A DNA stretch of 64,000 nucleotides from assembly GCA_041545745.1 (NCBI GenBank), contig CP168152.1:556001-620000 (forward strand). Direction: 5' to 3'. A program made the translations under genes and the position numbers. This document shows, piece by piece, positions 28,094 to 37,636 of the stretch. Within the stretch, counting starts at the first letter, position 1. Every line of letters begins with the position of its first letter. The stretch comes from Stenotrophomonas indicatrix. GTDB taxonomy: Bacteria; Pseudomonadota; Gammaproteobacteria; Xanthomonadales; Xanthomonadaceae. Under the pieces are notes generated by a model that saw nothing but the letters and a program-made list of their open reading frames with translations, did not search any database and was not told the origin of the DNA.

Positions 28094-28839
28094 TACAGCA
28101 ACCCCTTCTGCTTGAGTGCAGCAACCAGTTCGGCCGCGTCCTTGACCATCACACCCTTGCTGCGCTTGGACGGCGCGGCGTACTGGGTGGTCTTGAAGGT
28201 ATCGGCGGCTTCAACGCCGAGGTCAGCCAGCTGCAGGGTCTCCAGCGGCTTGGCCTTGGCCTTCATGATGTCGGGCAGCTTGATGAAGCGCGGTTCGTTC
28301 AGGCGCAGGTCGGTGGTGACCACGGCCGGCAGATCGACTTCCAGCGTTTCCAGGCCGGCATCGACTTCACGGGTCACCGTGGCCTTGCCATCGGCGATCT
28401 CGAGCTTGCTGGCGAAGGTGGCCTGCGGACGGCCCCAGAGCGTGGCCAGCATCTGGCCAGTCTGGTTGGCATCGTCGTCAATGGCCTGTTTGCCCAGGAT
28501 CACCAGGTCCGGCTGTTCCTTTTCGACCAGCTTGAGCAGGGTACGGGCAGCGGTCAGCGGCTGGATGGCCTGGTCGGTGACCACATGAATGGCGCGATTG
28601 GCGCCCATGGCCAGGCCATTGCGCAGGTGCGCCTGGGCATCGGCGGGGGCAATGGTGGCAACCACGACTTCGCTGGCGATGCCCTTGTCGCGCAGGCGCA
28701 ACGCTTCTTCCAAGGCGATCTCATCGAAGGGATTGGGGGACAGCTTGACGCCGTCGGTGACCACGCCGGAACCGTCCGGCTTGACCTGAATGCGGACGTT
28801 GTAGTCCACCACGCGCTTGTACGCGACGAGGATTTTCAT
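28093..28839 (-). CDS. etfB: Electron transfer flavoprotein beta subunit
   Basis: 248 residues. The N-terminal MKILVAYKRVVDYN, the AMP-binding region (VVTDQAIQPLTAARTL, VILGKQAIDDDANQTGQMLATLW) and the 'recognition loop' ADLGVEAADTF typical of EtfB are all visible. It is the first gene of the etfBA operon and overlaps etfA by one base. The 125-bp region upstream of it should hold the promoter, but I see no clear boxes. Confidence 0.95.
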   Translation of the reverse strand: MKILVAYKRVVDYNVRIQVKPDGSGVVTDGVKLSPNPFDEIALEEALRLRDKGIASEVVVATIAPADAQAHLRNGLAMGANRAIHVVTDQAIQPLTAARTLLKLVEKEQPDLVILGKQAIDDDANQTGQMLATLWGRPQATFASKLEIADGKATVTREVDAGLETLEVDLPAVVTTDLRLNEPRFIKLPDIMKAKAKPLETLQLADLGVEAADTFKTTQYAAPSKRSKGVMVKDAAELVAALKQKGLL

Positions 28840-28964
28840 CTGGTACGGGGTCCTTCAGTAACAGGGAGAACGTCCGGTTCTGCAACAGCAACCGGTTCGG
28901 GGGGTGGGACCCCGATTCTAACTGGCCTTTGTCGACCATGCGAATGCGTATGGTCTGGCCGCGG

Positions 28965-30671
28965 TCAAGGCTGCATCTCGCCCCGGCAGAACTTCACCAG
29001 CGCAATCCATGTGCCCAGCTCCTCGCGCCCATCGCAGTCGAGCTTGTCCAGACTGACCGCCTGATAATCGATTGAGTCCAAATGAAGAACCTCCCGGGCG
29101 TGGTAGATGGCGGGGAATCCCATGAAGGCGGGCGCACGGATTACCACGCTCTCGCCACGGAGATGACGATGAATGATCTGACGGTCGACGGCAACGCCTC
29201 CTTCAACGGAGGCGCGATGGATGTAGCTGCCCGCGCCCATGAGGACCATCGCGCCGTTGACGACAAGAATGAATGCACCGGCAACCGCCACACCCCTCGC
29301 CCAAGAGGGACCGGTCCGTATGCCGGCCAATAGTGCGACGACGAGCGCAAACTGGAGGAACGGCACATAACGTGCCCACCAAGGAGCGGCGTGGATCAGT
29401 GCCAGTACCAGCAAGAAGCCGATGCATGCATGCAGCTTCCATGTAGGGTCGCGCCAACCGTTCATCCAGTAGGCCCGCACGGCGGCCGCAACACCCGCCA
29501 CCAATCCCAGCAGAGCGGCCAATGAGAACAGCGGACCGAACCCGGAATAGCGCGTATCCGGTACCCCGGACATGGCGATTTCACGTGAGCGGACGCTGCC
29601 TGGAATCTTGAGCCCCGGCATGGCGAAATCGTTCGACACCTTCGAGAACAGCGAGGTCAGCAGCGCTTGGGGGCGTGACTGATCAAGCATTGCCTGCTCG
29701 GCCTGCCCCGCCAGGATCTGATTGCCGGTGGTGACGGGATAGCCGATGGGAAGGCCCGAAACGACGTGATTGAGGTATGGGTGGGAAAGCGTGGCCAGGC
29801 CGATGGCGCCCCACAACAGCATTTCCCGGAACCGGGGGCGATAGACGAAAAGGAAGGGAACTGCCAGGAGCGCACCATAGAGGGCGCCGGTGAATTTCAG
29901 GCCGGCCAGCAAAATCAGGCTGCACCAAACTGTGATTCTGTTTGCCGTACCTCGTTCTTGGTCCAGCAGCGCAAGCATGATCAAAACGAACAGTGCGTAG
30001 GTGATGCCATCGACGTAATTTGTCGTAATCTGCGCCAGCAGCGGCTGGCAGAGCACCACGCATACCGCCAGTATGGCGCTTGCCGCGCGTCGTCCGATCC
30101 ACTGCCTGAACACGGAAAACGAACGGAAGAAGATCGCGACGGCCATCATCGTGCCGATCGCCTTCGTCGACTCCCAGCCGAAGCCATAGTCCATCAGCGC
30201 GGCACCAAAAAGCCACGAGATATTGGGGTAGTGGCTGATCCAGGAAGCAGCTATGTTGCTGCTCCACACCTTGTCGCTGTACTCCAGGGCGGACTGCGCC
30301 TTGAGCCAGTCGGAAAACTCTGGGAATCGCCAAGGGTTCCAGCCGTCATGCAGCGCAACAAGCGCGACCTTGTGATACATGTTCCCGTCCCAGGTGGGGT
30401 CGGGCAGCCAGTTGGAGACAAGTGCGGTGGCAATCAGCAGAGCAACCGTTGCAGCCAAAGCCGCTACCCAGCGCCGATCAGAGGCGTAGAACCACAGCAG
30501 AGCGAAGACCGCGGCGGGAAGGAGGAAAACCATGACGGGGACATCACAGTAGGAGGCAGCGGCCTTGGCAGCTGACACCGTCACGATTACGCCGGCGACA
30601 CTGGCTGCGAATGTGCTTGAATCGATACGCGCAACGCTACCAGTCAGGGCAGTCTTGTCGTTTAGTTGCAT
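28965..30671 (-). CDS. Multi-spanning membrane protein, probable GT-C type glycosyltransferase
   Basis: 568 residues from the ATG at 30671 (an ATG at 30740 is also possible). About 11-13 hydrophobic helices are visible. Between the first helices is the periplasmic loop WLPDPTWDGNMYHKVALVALHDGWNPWRF, with acidic residues placed as in lipid-phosphosugar-dependent GT-C enzymes. The last 80 residues are soluble. No close family is recognised. The two genes upstream on the same strand encode a polyprenyl-phosphate sugar synthase-like protein and a small flippase-like protein, so a role in transferring a lipid-linked sugar in the periplasm is plausible. Base composition is slightly AT-richer than neighbouring etf genes. 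Confidence 0.6.
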   Translation of the reverse strand: MQLNDKTALTGSVARIDSSTFAASVAGVIVTVSAAKAAASYCDVPVMVFLLPAAVFALLWFYASDRRWVAALAATVALLIATALVSNWLPDPTWDGNMYHKVALVALHDGWNPWRFPEFSDWLKAQSALEYSDKVWSSNIAASWISHYPNISWLFGAALMDYGFGWESTKAIGTMMAVAIFFRSFSVFRQWIGRRAASAILAVCVVLCQPLLAQITTNYVDGITYALFVLIMLALLDQERGTANRITVWCSLILLAGLKFTGALYGALLAVPFLFVYRPRFREMLLWGAIGLATLSHPYLNHVVSGLPIGYPVTTGNQILAGQAEQAMLDQSRPQALLTSLFSKVSNDFAMPGLKIPGSVRSREIAMSGVPDTRYSGFGPLFSLAALLGLVAGVAAAVRAYWMNGWRDPTWKLHACIGFLLVLALIHAAPWWARYVPFLQFALVVALLAGIRTGPSWARGVAVAGAFILVVNGAMVLMGAGSYIHRASVEGGVAVDRQIIHRHLRGESVVIRAPAFMGFPAIYHAREVLHLDSIDYQAVSLDKLDCDGREELGTWIALVKFCRGEMQP

Positions 30672-30812
30672 GGCTGAAGGTGTCCTTGACTTGATTTTCT
30701 GCGCGGCGCACGGCCTTGCGGCGGAAGTGGAAGCCGGCATGGCATGGCGCTCTTTCTTCGGTGAAGCCACGGCCCGGCCAAGCTCAGGCGCTTACGTTGG
30801 GGTGCTGGAACA

Positions 30813-31190
30813 TCAGCTGCCCTTGGTAACGAGAAAAACACCAAGACAGATCAAGCCCACGCCCAAGAGCTTCATGGCGCTGATGGGTTCCCGGAAGACG
30901 AAGTACGCGGCGGCAACCACGATCACGTAACCGACGCTGTTGAAGGGATAGGCGAAGCTGACCTGTACCTTGGAAAGTACGTACATCCAGACCACGAGAC
31001 TACCGGCGAAACAGACAAGTCCTGAGAACACCCAAGGATTGATCACGATCTTGAATGCGCTGGACAACAGCGCCAATGCGCCTTCGTTCGTGGTCAATGC
31101 AACCTGCGGCATGCCTTGGCGAAGCAGCAGTTGCGCAGCTGCGTTCAGTGCCACAGACAGCAGGATTGTGGGTATGTAGGTGAAGTACAT
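30813..31190 (-). CDS. Small multidrug resistance/ArnE-like EamA membrane protein
   Basis: 125 residues with four transmembrane helices. The start (YIPTILLSVALNAAAQLLLRQGM) and the end (VGYVIVVAAAYFVFREPISAMKLLGVGLICLGVFLV) follow the SMR/EamA half-transporter pattern. Proteins of this size next to lipid-sugar enzymes (ArnE/ArnF) flip polyprenyl-phosphate sugars to the periplasm. It lies between the UbiA-like and GT-C-like genes on the same strand, 59 bp after the former, which supports a flippase role. A drug-efflux role cannot be excluded from sequence alone. Confidence 0.7.
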   Translation of the reverse strand: MYFTYIPTILLSVALNAAAQLLLRQGMPQVALTTNEGALALLSSAFKIVINPWVFSGLVCFAGSLVVWMYVLSKVQVSFAYPFNSVGYVIVVAAAYFVFREPISAMKLLGVGLICLGVFLVTKGS

Positions 31191-31249
31191 GCATAGACTC
31201 CGACGAATGCCCAGTGGATGACCGGGATCCCAGCATCCGGATGTGGGGG

Positions 31250-32677
31250 TTACCAGGCGACTGTAGCCACGCCGATGATGATGATGGAGACCAGCGCCAC
31301 AATTCGGCTGACGCCGTCGCGCGCAGCGAAAACGATTGGATCGTCATGCATCTGGCCACGATGGGCAATGATCCATACACGACTTATCCAGTAAAGCAGT
31401 ACCGGACAAAGCAGCCAGAGTATGCGTGGGTTGTGGTAGCGCTCCAGGCTTTCGGGACTGTTGATGTAAAGCGCGAATACCAGAATGCCGATGTACCCGG
31501 CCGCTGCCCCCAGCGACTGGATCAATGACAGGTCAGCCACATCGTAGCCGCGGCCAACGACCTTCTGCTTACCGCTGTTCTTCATTGCCCCCAGTTCGGT
31601 GTAGCGCTTGAGCAGGGCCAGGCTGAGGAAGATGAACATTGAGAACGCGAGCAGCCAGAACGACAGTTCGGTATCGATCGCGACCGCTCCGCCGATGATG
31701 CGGACGGTGTAGAGCCCTGCCAGCATGACCACATCGATCATGACGATGCGCTTGAGCACGAACGAGTAGCCCAATGTCATGACGTAGTAGATCGCAAGTA
31801 CCAGTGCGAAAGCCGGGCTGGTCCACAACGCCAGACCGAACCCCAGAGCCGTGAGCGCGGGAGCGGCAAGCAGGCCGTGCAGCAGGGGCAGGTTGCCTGC
31901 TGCAAACGGACGCTTGCGCTTTCGCGCATGTTGTCGATCCGGGGCCAGGTCAAGCAGATCATTGAGTAGATAGACGCCGGAAGCACAAAGCCCAAACGCG
32001 ATGAACGCCAGAAATGCATCGATCACCGAATGCAATTCGAAGAGTCGATGGGCGGTGAGCAGGGGAATCAGTACTAGCAGGTTCTTCGCCCATTGGTAGA
32101 GCCGCAGTGCCTTGATCCAGGTGCGGAGTCCGCCACCGTGGGCCGTCCAGTGCGCGTGAACCTGCGTCTGCTGGCCCGCCGCTGCTGCAAGCGCGGCCCC
32201 TGCATTTACAACGTAGGCGCCGCCAGCGTGCTTCCACACCTTGAGGTCGACGTTGGCGTTGCCCATATAGTCGTAGTGCCCAGGCCGGAATCGGGCATTG
32301 AGCGCTTCGGCCTTGTGGTCGCCGGCCAGATTGCGCGTACCGTCGCTTGCCATTACCTCCTCGAACACACCTAGGTGGTCTGCAATGGCATCGACCAGGC
32401 GCCGATCCGAGGCGGAGCAAAGCACACGCGGCCGCTGCTCGGTCGTCCGCAGCAATTCAAGCACGCGGTCATCGTAGGGCAGATGTTCGACGGCCAGGCT
32501 GACCCGCGACGCAATCTCGCGCTTGAGTGCGGCCTTGCCCCGCAACAGCCACAGAGGCAGGAGGAAGATATACAGTGGATTCTGCGCCAGTAACGCCAGC
32601 AGGGATTCGTAGAGCAGATCCGATCGCAGCAGAGTGCCATCCAGGTCCACGCAGAGTGCGCGATGAGTTCGTTGCAT
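31250..32677 (-). CDS. HAD phosphatase-UbiA prenyltransferase fusion (decaprenyl-phosphate sugar synthase-like)
   Basis: 475 residues from the ATG at 32677; another ATG 17 codons upstream is possible. Residues 1-200 are a HAD hydrolase (Asp10 and Asp12 in CVDLDGTLLRSD, GDHKAEALNARF and the late Asp of NANVDLKVWK). Residues about 205-475 are a UbiA-type membrane prenyltransferase with NDLLDLAPDRQH (the NDxxDxxxD Mg-PRPP motif) and about eight helices. This pairing is known from enzymes that transfer 5-phosphoribose from PRPP to decaprenyl phosphate, followed by dephosphorylation, on the way to decaprenyl-phospho-arabinose or -ribose. It begins a likely three-gene operon with the flippase-like and GT-C-like genes. 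Confidence 0.8.
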   Translation of the reverse strand: MQRTHRALCVDLDGTLLRSDLLYESLLALLAQNPLYIFLLPLWLLRGKAALKREIASRVSLAVEHLPYDDRVLELLRTTEQRPRVLCSASDRRLVDAIADHLGVFEEVMASDGTRNLAGDHKAEALNARFRPGHYDYMGNANVDLKVWKHAGGAYVVNAGAALAAAAGQQTQVHAHWTAHGGGLRTWIKALRLYQWAKNLLVLIPLLTAHRLFELHSVIDAFLAFIAFGLCASGVYLLNDLLDLAPDRQHARKRKRPFAAGNLPLLHGLLAAPALTALGFGLALWTSPAFALVLAIYYVMTLGYSFVLKRIVMIDVVMLAGLYTVRIIGGAVAIDTELSFWLLAFSMFIFLSLALLKRYTELGAMKNSGKQKVVGRGYDVADLSLIQSLGAAAGYIGILVFALYINSPESLERYHNPRILWLLCPVLLYWISRVWIIAHRGQMHDDPIVFAARDGVSRIVALVSIIIIGVATVAW

Positions 32678-32780
32678 GCGGTCCAGCCGGAGTCCTTGTG
32701 TGCTCGGCGCCGGGTCCGGTCGCCTCATGTTGGCGGCGATTATAGCCGTTGCTGCCACTGCCGGAATCGCCGCAGTGGGC

Positions 32781-32792
32781 CGCGGTAGCCTG
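32781..32792 (+). promoter_or_regulatory. ops-like element 1 upstream of rmlB
   Basis: CGCGGTAGCCTG matches the RfaH ops consensus GGCGGTAGCGTG at ten of twelve positions. It lies in the 477-bp divergent region between the HAD-UbiA and rmlB genes. A second copy lies at 33087. Functional use is unproven. Confidence 0.25.
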
Positions 32793-33086
32793 TGGCACGA
32801 TACCGTCTTTTAAGGGCCCCGGTCTGTCGGGGGGGGGCGCGATCTCCGGCGTAATCCGGGTGGCACGTATACACTGTGCTGCGCGCCCATCGGCCGCTTT
32901 GAACGGGTGCTTGGGCAGGATTTCGCGCTTATGCCATGTCGGCCGTGGCGCTCCCCGCCGGTTATCGGGCCAAGAGTCTGGCAGTGTTGTTCAGGTTGAC
33001 TTGGCAATGGCCATTGGCGGCTCCAGCCCTGCATCGCCGACGGCAAACCGGCATGCGGATTCCAGTCATACCTGGACGCGCGTTGG

Positions 33087-33098
33087 GGCGGTATCCTG
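33087..33098 (+). promoter_or_regulatory. ops-like element 2 in the rmlB leader
   Basis: GGCGGTATCCTG matches the ops consensus at ten of twelve positions and sits 56 bases before the rmlB start, the expected place in a transcribed leader. It shares GCGGTAkCCTGTG with element 1. Apart from these two sites the 32678-33154 region shows no gene and no clear -35/-10 pair. Confidence 0.3.
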
Positions 33099-33154
33099 TG
33101 TGTCCTGAAGCGCTGTCGCAAGCGGTCGCGCTCCCCCCCGAACCTGGAGAATGG

Positions 33155-34213
33155 ATGGTGCCTACCTGGCTCGTCACCGGCGGCGCCGGATTCATTGGCG
33201 GAAACTTCGTTCTGGAGGCCGCCGCCCGCGGCGTCAAGGTCGTCAATCTCGATGCACTGACCTACGCCGGCAACCTGAAGACCCTGTCCAGCCTCGACGG
33301 CAACCCCAACCACGTGTTCGTGCAGGGTGACATCGGCGACAGCGCGCTGGTTTCCCGCCTGCTGGCCGAGCATCAGCCCGATGCCGTGCTGAACTTTGCT
33401 GCCGAAAGCCACGTCGACCGTTCGATCGATGGCCCCGGCGCGTTCATCCAGACCAATGTCGTCGGCACCCTCGGCCTGCTCGAGACGGTGCGTGATTACT
33501 GGAAGGCGCTGCCGGCCGAGCAGGGCGCGGCCTTCCGCTTCCTGCACGTGTCCACCGACGAGGTGTACGGCACCCTGGGCGAGACCGGCAAGTTCACCGA
33601 AACGACCCCGTTCGCGCCCAATTCGCCGTATTCAGCGTCGAAGGCGGCTTCGGACCACCTGGTCCGCGCCTTCCACCATACGTACGGGCTGCCGGTGCTG
33701 ACCACCAACTGCTCGAACAATTACGGTCCGTACCACTTCCCCGAGAAGTTGATCCCGCTGGTGATCGCCAAGGCGCTGGCCGGTGAGCCGCTGCCGGTGT
33801 ACGGCGATGGCAAGCAGGTGCGCGACTGGCTGTTCGTGTCCGACCACTGCGAGGCGATCCGCACCGTACTGGCCAAGGGCCAGGTGGGCGAGACCTACAA
33901 CGTGGGCGGCAACTCGGAGAAGGAGAACCTCGAAGTGGTGCACGCGATCTGCGCGCTGCTCGATGCCCGCCGCCCGCGTGAGGATGGCCAGCCGCGCAGC
34001 AGCCAGATCACCTACGTCGCCGACCGTCCGGGGCATGACCGCCGCTACGCGATCGATGCCAGCAAGTTGAAGGACCAGCTGGGCTGGGAGCCGAAGTACA
34101 CCTTCGAGCAGGGCATCGGCTTCACGGTCGACTGGTACCTGGACAACCAGGAATGGGTGAATGGCGTGCTTGACGGCAGCTACCGCCTGCAGCGCATCGG
34201 CAACGCGGCCTGA
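33155..34213 (+). CDS. rmlB: dTDP-glucose 4,6-dehydratase
   Basis: 352 residues from the ATG at 33155, with GGAGA five bases upstream. The extended SDR has the NAD motif GGAGFIGGN (8-16), [14 protein letters not shown], the catalytic triad region STDEVYG and [27 protein letters not shown], and [13 protein letters not shown]. It catalyses the second step of dTDP-L-rhamnose synthesis in the cytoplasm. It heads the compact rmlBACD operon. An in-frame extension upstream to 32936 has no ribosome site and is not part of the family. Confidence 0.97.
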   Translation: MVPTWLVTGGAGFIGGNFVLEAAARGVKVVNLDALTYAGNLKTLSSLDGNPNHVFVQGDIGDSALVSRLLAEHQPDAVLNFAAESHVDRSIDGPGAFIQTNVVGTLGLLETVRDYWKALPAEQGAAFRFLHVSTDEVYGTLGETGKFTETTPFAPNSPYSASKAASDHLVRAFHHTYGLPVLTTNCSNNYGPYHFPEKLIPLVIAKALAGEPLPVYGDGKQVRDWLFVSDHCEAIRTVLAKGQVGETYNVGGNSEKENLEVVHAICALLDARRPREDGQPRSSQITYVADRPGHDRRYAIDASKLKDQLGWEPKYTFEQGIGFTVDWYLDNQEWVNGVLDGSYRLQRIGNAA

Positions 34214-34227
34214 ACCCAGGAGACGAC

Positions 34228-35115
34228 ATGACCCAGCGCAAGGGCATCATCCTCGCCGGCGGCTCCGGCACCCGGCTGTATCCGATCACCAAGGGCGTCA
34301 GCAAGCAGCTGCTGCCGGTGTATGACAAGCCGATGATCTATTACCCGCTCAGTGTGCTGATGCTGGCGGGCATCCGTGAAGTGCTGATCATCAACACCCC
34401 GCACGAACAGGCGTTGTTCCAGCAGTTGCTGGGCGATGGCTCGCAGTGGGGCATGGACATCCAGTACGCCGTGCAACCGAGCCCTGATGGGCTTGCGCAG
34501 GCTTATCTGATCGGTCGCGACTATCTGGCGGGCAGGCCGAGCTGCCTGGTGCTGGGTGACAACATTTTCCATGGGCATGGACTGAGCGAAACCCTGCGAC
34601 GCGCCGATGTGCGCACTGATGGCGCGACGGTGTTCGGCTACTGGGTCAATGATCCCAAGCGCTATGGTGTGGCCGAGTTCGACAAGAGCGGCAGGGTCAT
34701 CAATCTGGTCGAGAAACCGGAAAACCCGCGTTCGAATTACGCTGTGACCGGGCTGTACTTCTACGATGGCAATGCCAGTGATTACGCTGCCGATCTGAAG
34801 CCTTCGCCACGCGGCGAACTGGAAATCACCGATCTGAACCAGCGCTACCTGCGCGAGGGTCGTCTGCATCTGGAGCCGCTTGGCCGCGGTTACGCTTGGC
34901 TCGATACCGGCACACACCAGTCATTGCTGGAAGCGTCGAACTTCATCGAGACCATTCAGACCCGGCAGGGCCTGCAGGTCTGCTGCCCGGAAGAAATTGC
35001 TTTCGGAAAAGGCTGGATCGACGCCACGCAGTTGGAAGCACTTGCCGCGCCGTTGATCAAGAATGAGTACGGCCAGTACCTGCACAAGCTCGCATTGCGT
35101 GGAGTTGTTCCGTGA
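34228..35115 (+). CDS. rmlA: Glucose-1-phosphate thymidylyltransferase
   Basis: 295 residues, with AGGAG before the start. The signature [20 protein letters not shown] (residues 8-27) binds the nucleotide. [11 protein letters not shown] and [20 protein letters not shown] follow, and near the end [17 protein letters not shown] and [13 protein letters not shown] are typical of RmlA. It makes dTDP-glucose, the substrate of RmlB. Its stop overlaps the rmlC start by 4 bp. Confidence 0.97.
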   Translation: MTQRKGIILAGGSGTRLYPITKGVSKQLLPVYDKPMIYYPLSVLMLAGIREVLIINTPHEQALFQQLLGDGSQWGMDIQYAVQPSPDGLAQAYLIGRDYLAGRPSCLVLGDNIFHGHGLSETLRRADVRTDGATVFGYWVNDPKRYGVAEFDKSGRVINLVEKPENPRSNYAVTGLYFYDGNASDYAADLKPSPRGELEITDLNQRYLREGRLHLEPLGRGYAWLDTGTHQSLLEASNFIETIQTRQGLQVCCPEEIAFGKGWIDATQLEALAAPLIKNEYGQYLHKLALRGVVP

Positions 35116-35669
35116 AAGTGATTGAAACCAGGCTGCCCGGCTGCAGGGTGATCGAGCCGGCAGTTTTCGGCGATGCCCGAGGCTATTTCTTCGAGACCTG
35201 GAACGCCGAGCGTTTTGCCGCGCAGGGTCTGCCCGATCGCTTTGTGCAGAGTAACGTCTCCACTTCTGCCAAGGGTGTGCTGCGGGGCCTGCATTACCAA
35301 TGGCCGCGCCCGCAGGGCAAGCTGGTCAGCGTGCTGGAAGGCGAGGTGTATGACGTGGCAGTCGACATCCGTCGCGGCTCGCCGACTTTCGGCCAATGGG
35401 AAGCGGTGGTACTGAGTGCGGAGAACAAGAAGCAGTTCTGGATTCCGGAAGGCTTCGCGCACGGCTTTGCAGTGCTGTCCGAGCGCGCGGTGTTCAGCTA
35501 TCTCTGCACCGAGGTCTATCTGAAGGACTTCGATGCCGGCGTGCGCTGGAACGACGCTGGCATCGCCGTGGATTGGCCGGTCAGCGCACCGACGCTGTCG
35601 GCCAAGGACGAGAACGCGCCGTTCCTGAAGGACATCGCCGAGGACCGCCTGCCGGTCTACGTGCCGTGA
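35112..35669 (+). CDS. rmlC: dTDP-4-dehydrorhamnose 3,5-epimerase
   Basis: 185 residues. The cupin-fold epimerase motifs are in order: [36 protein letters not shown] (with the catalytic His in GLHYQ), [47 protein letters not shown] and [10 protein letters not shown]. It epimerises C3 and C5 of the keto sugar. It overlaps rmlA by 4 bp and rmlD by 4 bp, so all are translated in a coupled way. Confidence 0.97.
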   Translation: MKVIETRLPGCRVIEPAVFGDARGYFFETWNAERFAAQGLPDRFVQSNVSTSAKGVLRGLHYQWPRPQGKLVSVLEGEVYDVAVDIRRGSPTFGQWEAVVLSAENKKQFWIPEGFAHGFAVLSERAVFSYLCTEVYLKDFDAGVRWNDAGIAVDWPVSAPTLSAKDENAPFLKDIAEDRLPVYVP

Positions 35670-36568
35670 CCGTGCTGCTGTTCGGCGGCAACGGCCAGCT
35701 CGGCCAGGAACTGCTGCGCGCACTGGCCCCGTTGGGTACGGTGGTTGCGACCACCCGCAGCGGCACGTTGCCCGATGGCAGCACCTGCGAGATGGCTGAT
35801 TTCGGCCAGCCTGAGAGCCTTCCGGCGCTGCTCGATCGCCTGCAGCCATCGGTGGTGGTCAACGCAGCGGCCTACACGGCAGTGGATCGTGCAGAGCAGG
35901 ATGCGGAGGCTGCGTTTGCTGCCAACGCACAGGCGCCGGGCGTGGTCGCGCGCTGGTGTGCCGCCCATGGCGTGCCGTTCGTGCATTACTCCACCGACTA
36001 CGTGTTCGATGGTCAGGGCAGTGCGCCTTACCGCGAGGACGAACCGACCGCGCCGCTGGGCGTGTACGGCACCAGCAAGCGTGATGGCGAGGACGCTGTA
36101 CGCGCTGCCGGCGGCCGTCATCTGATCTTCCGCACGGCGTGGGTGTATGCCTCGCACGGCGCAAACTTCCTGCGCACGATGCTGCGGGTGGGCGCTGAGC
36201 GCGATCAGCTGCGTGTGGTGGCCGACCAGATCGGCACGCCGACGCCTGCGGCACTCATCGCCGATGTCACTGCGCAGGCGTTGCAGCATCCGGGCAGGTC
36301 GTCCGGTACCTGGCACCTGACGGCCAGTGGCCAGACCAGCTGGCATGGATTTGCCGAGGCGATCTTCGTCGAGGCGCTGGCAGCGGGTGTGCTGACCAAA
36401 GCGCCGGTCGTCGAGCCGATTGCCAGTTCCGAGTACCCGACGCTGGCCAAGCGCCCGGCGTGGTCGGTGCTGGGCATTCACAAGCTGCAGCGTGATTTCG
36501 GCATCGTGCTGCCGGCGTGGCAGGACGGGCTGAAGCGGGTGATGGCGGAGATTGTTGCGGCTCAATAA
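35666..36568 (+). CDS. rmlD: dTDP-4-dehydrorhamnose reductase
   Basis: 300 residues from a GTG at 35666 that overlaps the rmlC stop. The frame is open much further upstream but only as an antiphase shadow of rmlC. The SDR motifs are LLFGGNGQLGQELLRAL (NADPH binding), VNAAAYTAVDRAEQD, HYSTDYVFDGQG, and the catalytic Tyr-Lys pair in PLGVYGTSKRDGE. It completes dTDP-L-rhamnose synthesis. It is the last gene of rmlBACD. Confidence 0.96.
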   Translation: MTVLLFGGNGQLGQELLRALAPLGTVVATTRSGTLPDGSTCEMADFGQPESLPALLDRLQPSVVVNAAAYTAVDRAEQDAEAAFAANAQAPGVVARWCAAHGVPFVHYSTDYVFDGQGSAPYREDEPTAPLGVYGTSKRDGEDAVRAAGGRHLIFRTAWVYASHGANFLRTMLRVGAERDQLRVVADQIGTPTPAALIADVTAQALQHPGRSSGTWHLTASGQTSWHGFAEAIFVEALAAGVLTKAPVVEPIASSEYPTLAKRPAWSVLGIHKLQRDFGIVLPAWQDGLKRVMAEIVAAQ

Positions 36569-36643
36569 GTGAGCGTCAGCATCCAGCCAATCGCTTCCAT
36601 CTGCCATCCCCACACCGCTGCACTGGCTTCGGTTCCGCAATGA

Positions 36644-37636
36644 TCAGGGGCTAGCCTGGGACGGGCTGGCAGCAGTCGTGTCGCCACGATTCCAGCCCAG
36701 CATCAGGCGTAGTAAGGGCTTTTCCATCAGGAAATGTGCAACCACCCCCCCCGCCACTGATAGTGCGATAGCGAAAAGTACAGCGCTGACGCCGCGGGGT
36801 GTATGCCAGAACCAGTCGACCAACCAGATCGCAAGCGCGTGGAAAAGATAGATGGAGTAGCTGGCGCTCCCAATGAGTTGGCAGATCCTGTTGGTCACTG
36901 CTTTGGATGATTCGAACGCCAGTGCACCAACAACCATCAAGACACTTGGAACGCCCCATGCCAGAACGCCTTCCGGCTTGTAGTGGTTATGGACTGCGAA
37001 CAGCATGACGGATAGTGCCAGGTAAATGAATCCTTCCAGCTTCTTCGGCCGGTAGCCGTGCCTTATTGCCATGCCAACAAGCATGCCCGCAGCAAATTCT
37101 AGGATGATCTGGTTGAAGTAATAAACGCCAGTGATGGCCGGTACGACATTCGTCAGTGAGCCCAAGGCGGCAATCACACAGATGGTGAGCGCGGCCGCAA
37201 GCCGCTTGGTGACCAGCAACGTGCCTAAAATCGCGTAGAAGAAAATTTCATAGTTCAGCGTCCACCCAGGGTAGAGCAACGGCATCTGGTAGCCCGGTGG
37301 CGGCGGGGCGAACAGATACGACCGAACGATGTGCTCCGTCGACGGAGTCATGTCCGGATATCGCGCGTAGAAATAGGCAGCGGCCAGGGTGGTTGCGATC
37401 CAGTACATTGGAACTACGCGAATGAAGCGGCGCTTCAGGAACTCGAAGGGTGAGGCGTTGTTCCTCAACGAGAGGTACATCACGACTCCGCTGATCACGA
37501 AGAACAGATCAACGCCCGCCGCACCAGCCCGGAAATTGAAAAAAGGATGTAGCGACAGTGCATGGAACACGACCACGGCCACGGCTCCTACGCCTCTTAG
37601 GGCCTGAAGCGACTGCAGAGTGATCTTGTTGTCCAT
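36644..37636 (-). CDS. Acyltransferase family 3 membrane protein
   Basis: 330 residues with about ten transmembrane helices. The N-terminal block LQSLQALRGVGAVAVVVFHALSLHPFF carries the RGxAxxxVxxxH pattern with the conserved Arg and His of OafA-like acyltransferases, then GVDLFFVISGVVMYLS and FLKRRFIRVVPMYW. It would O-acetylate a surface sugar from the cytoplasmic side. The gene is visibly AT-richer than the rml and xan genes around it and runs opposite to rml, suggesting a later insertion between rmlD and xanB. Confidence 0.88.
   Translation of the reverse strand: MDNKITLQSLQALRGVGAVAVVVFHALSLHPFFNFRAGAAGVDLFFVISGVVMYLSLRNNASPFEFLKRRFIRVVPMYWIATTLAAAYFYARYPDMTPSTEHIVRSYLFAPPPPGYQMPLLYPGWTLNYEIFFYAILGTLLVTKRLAAALTICVIAALGSLTNVVPAITGVYYFNQIILEFAAGMLVGMAIRHGYRPKKLEGFIYLALSVMLFAVHNHYKPEGVLAWGVPSVLMVVGALAFESSKAVTNRICQLIGSASYSIYLFHALAIWLVDWFWHTPRGVSAVLFAIALSVAGGVVAHFLMEKPLLRLMLGWNRGDTTAASPSQASP

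Noticed and set aside
32936..33154. Upstream extension of the rmlB frame
   Set aside because: RmlB begins at the GGAGFIG nucleotide-binding fold. The extra 73 codons lack a ribosome site and belong to the leader with ops-like sites.
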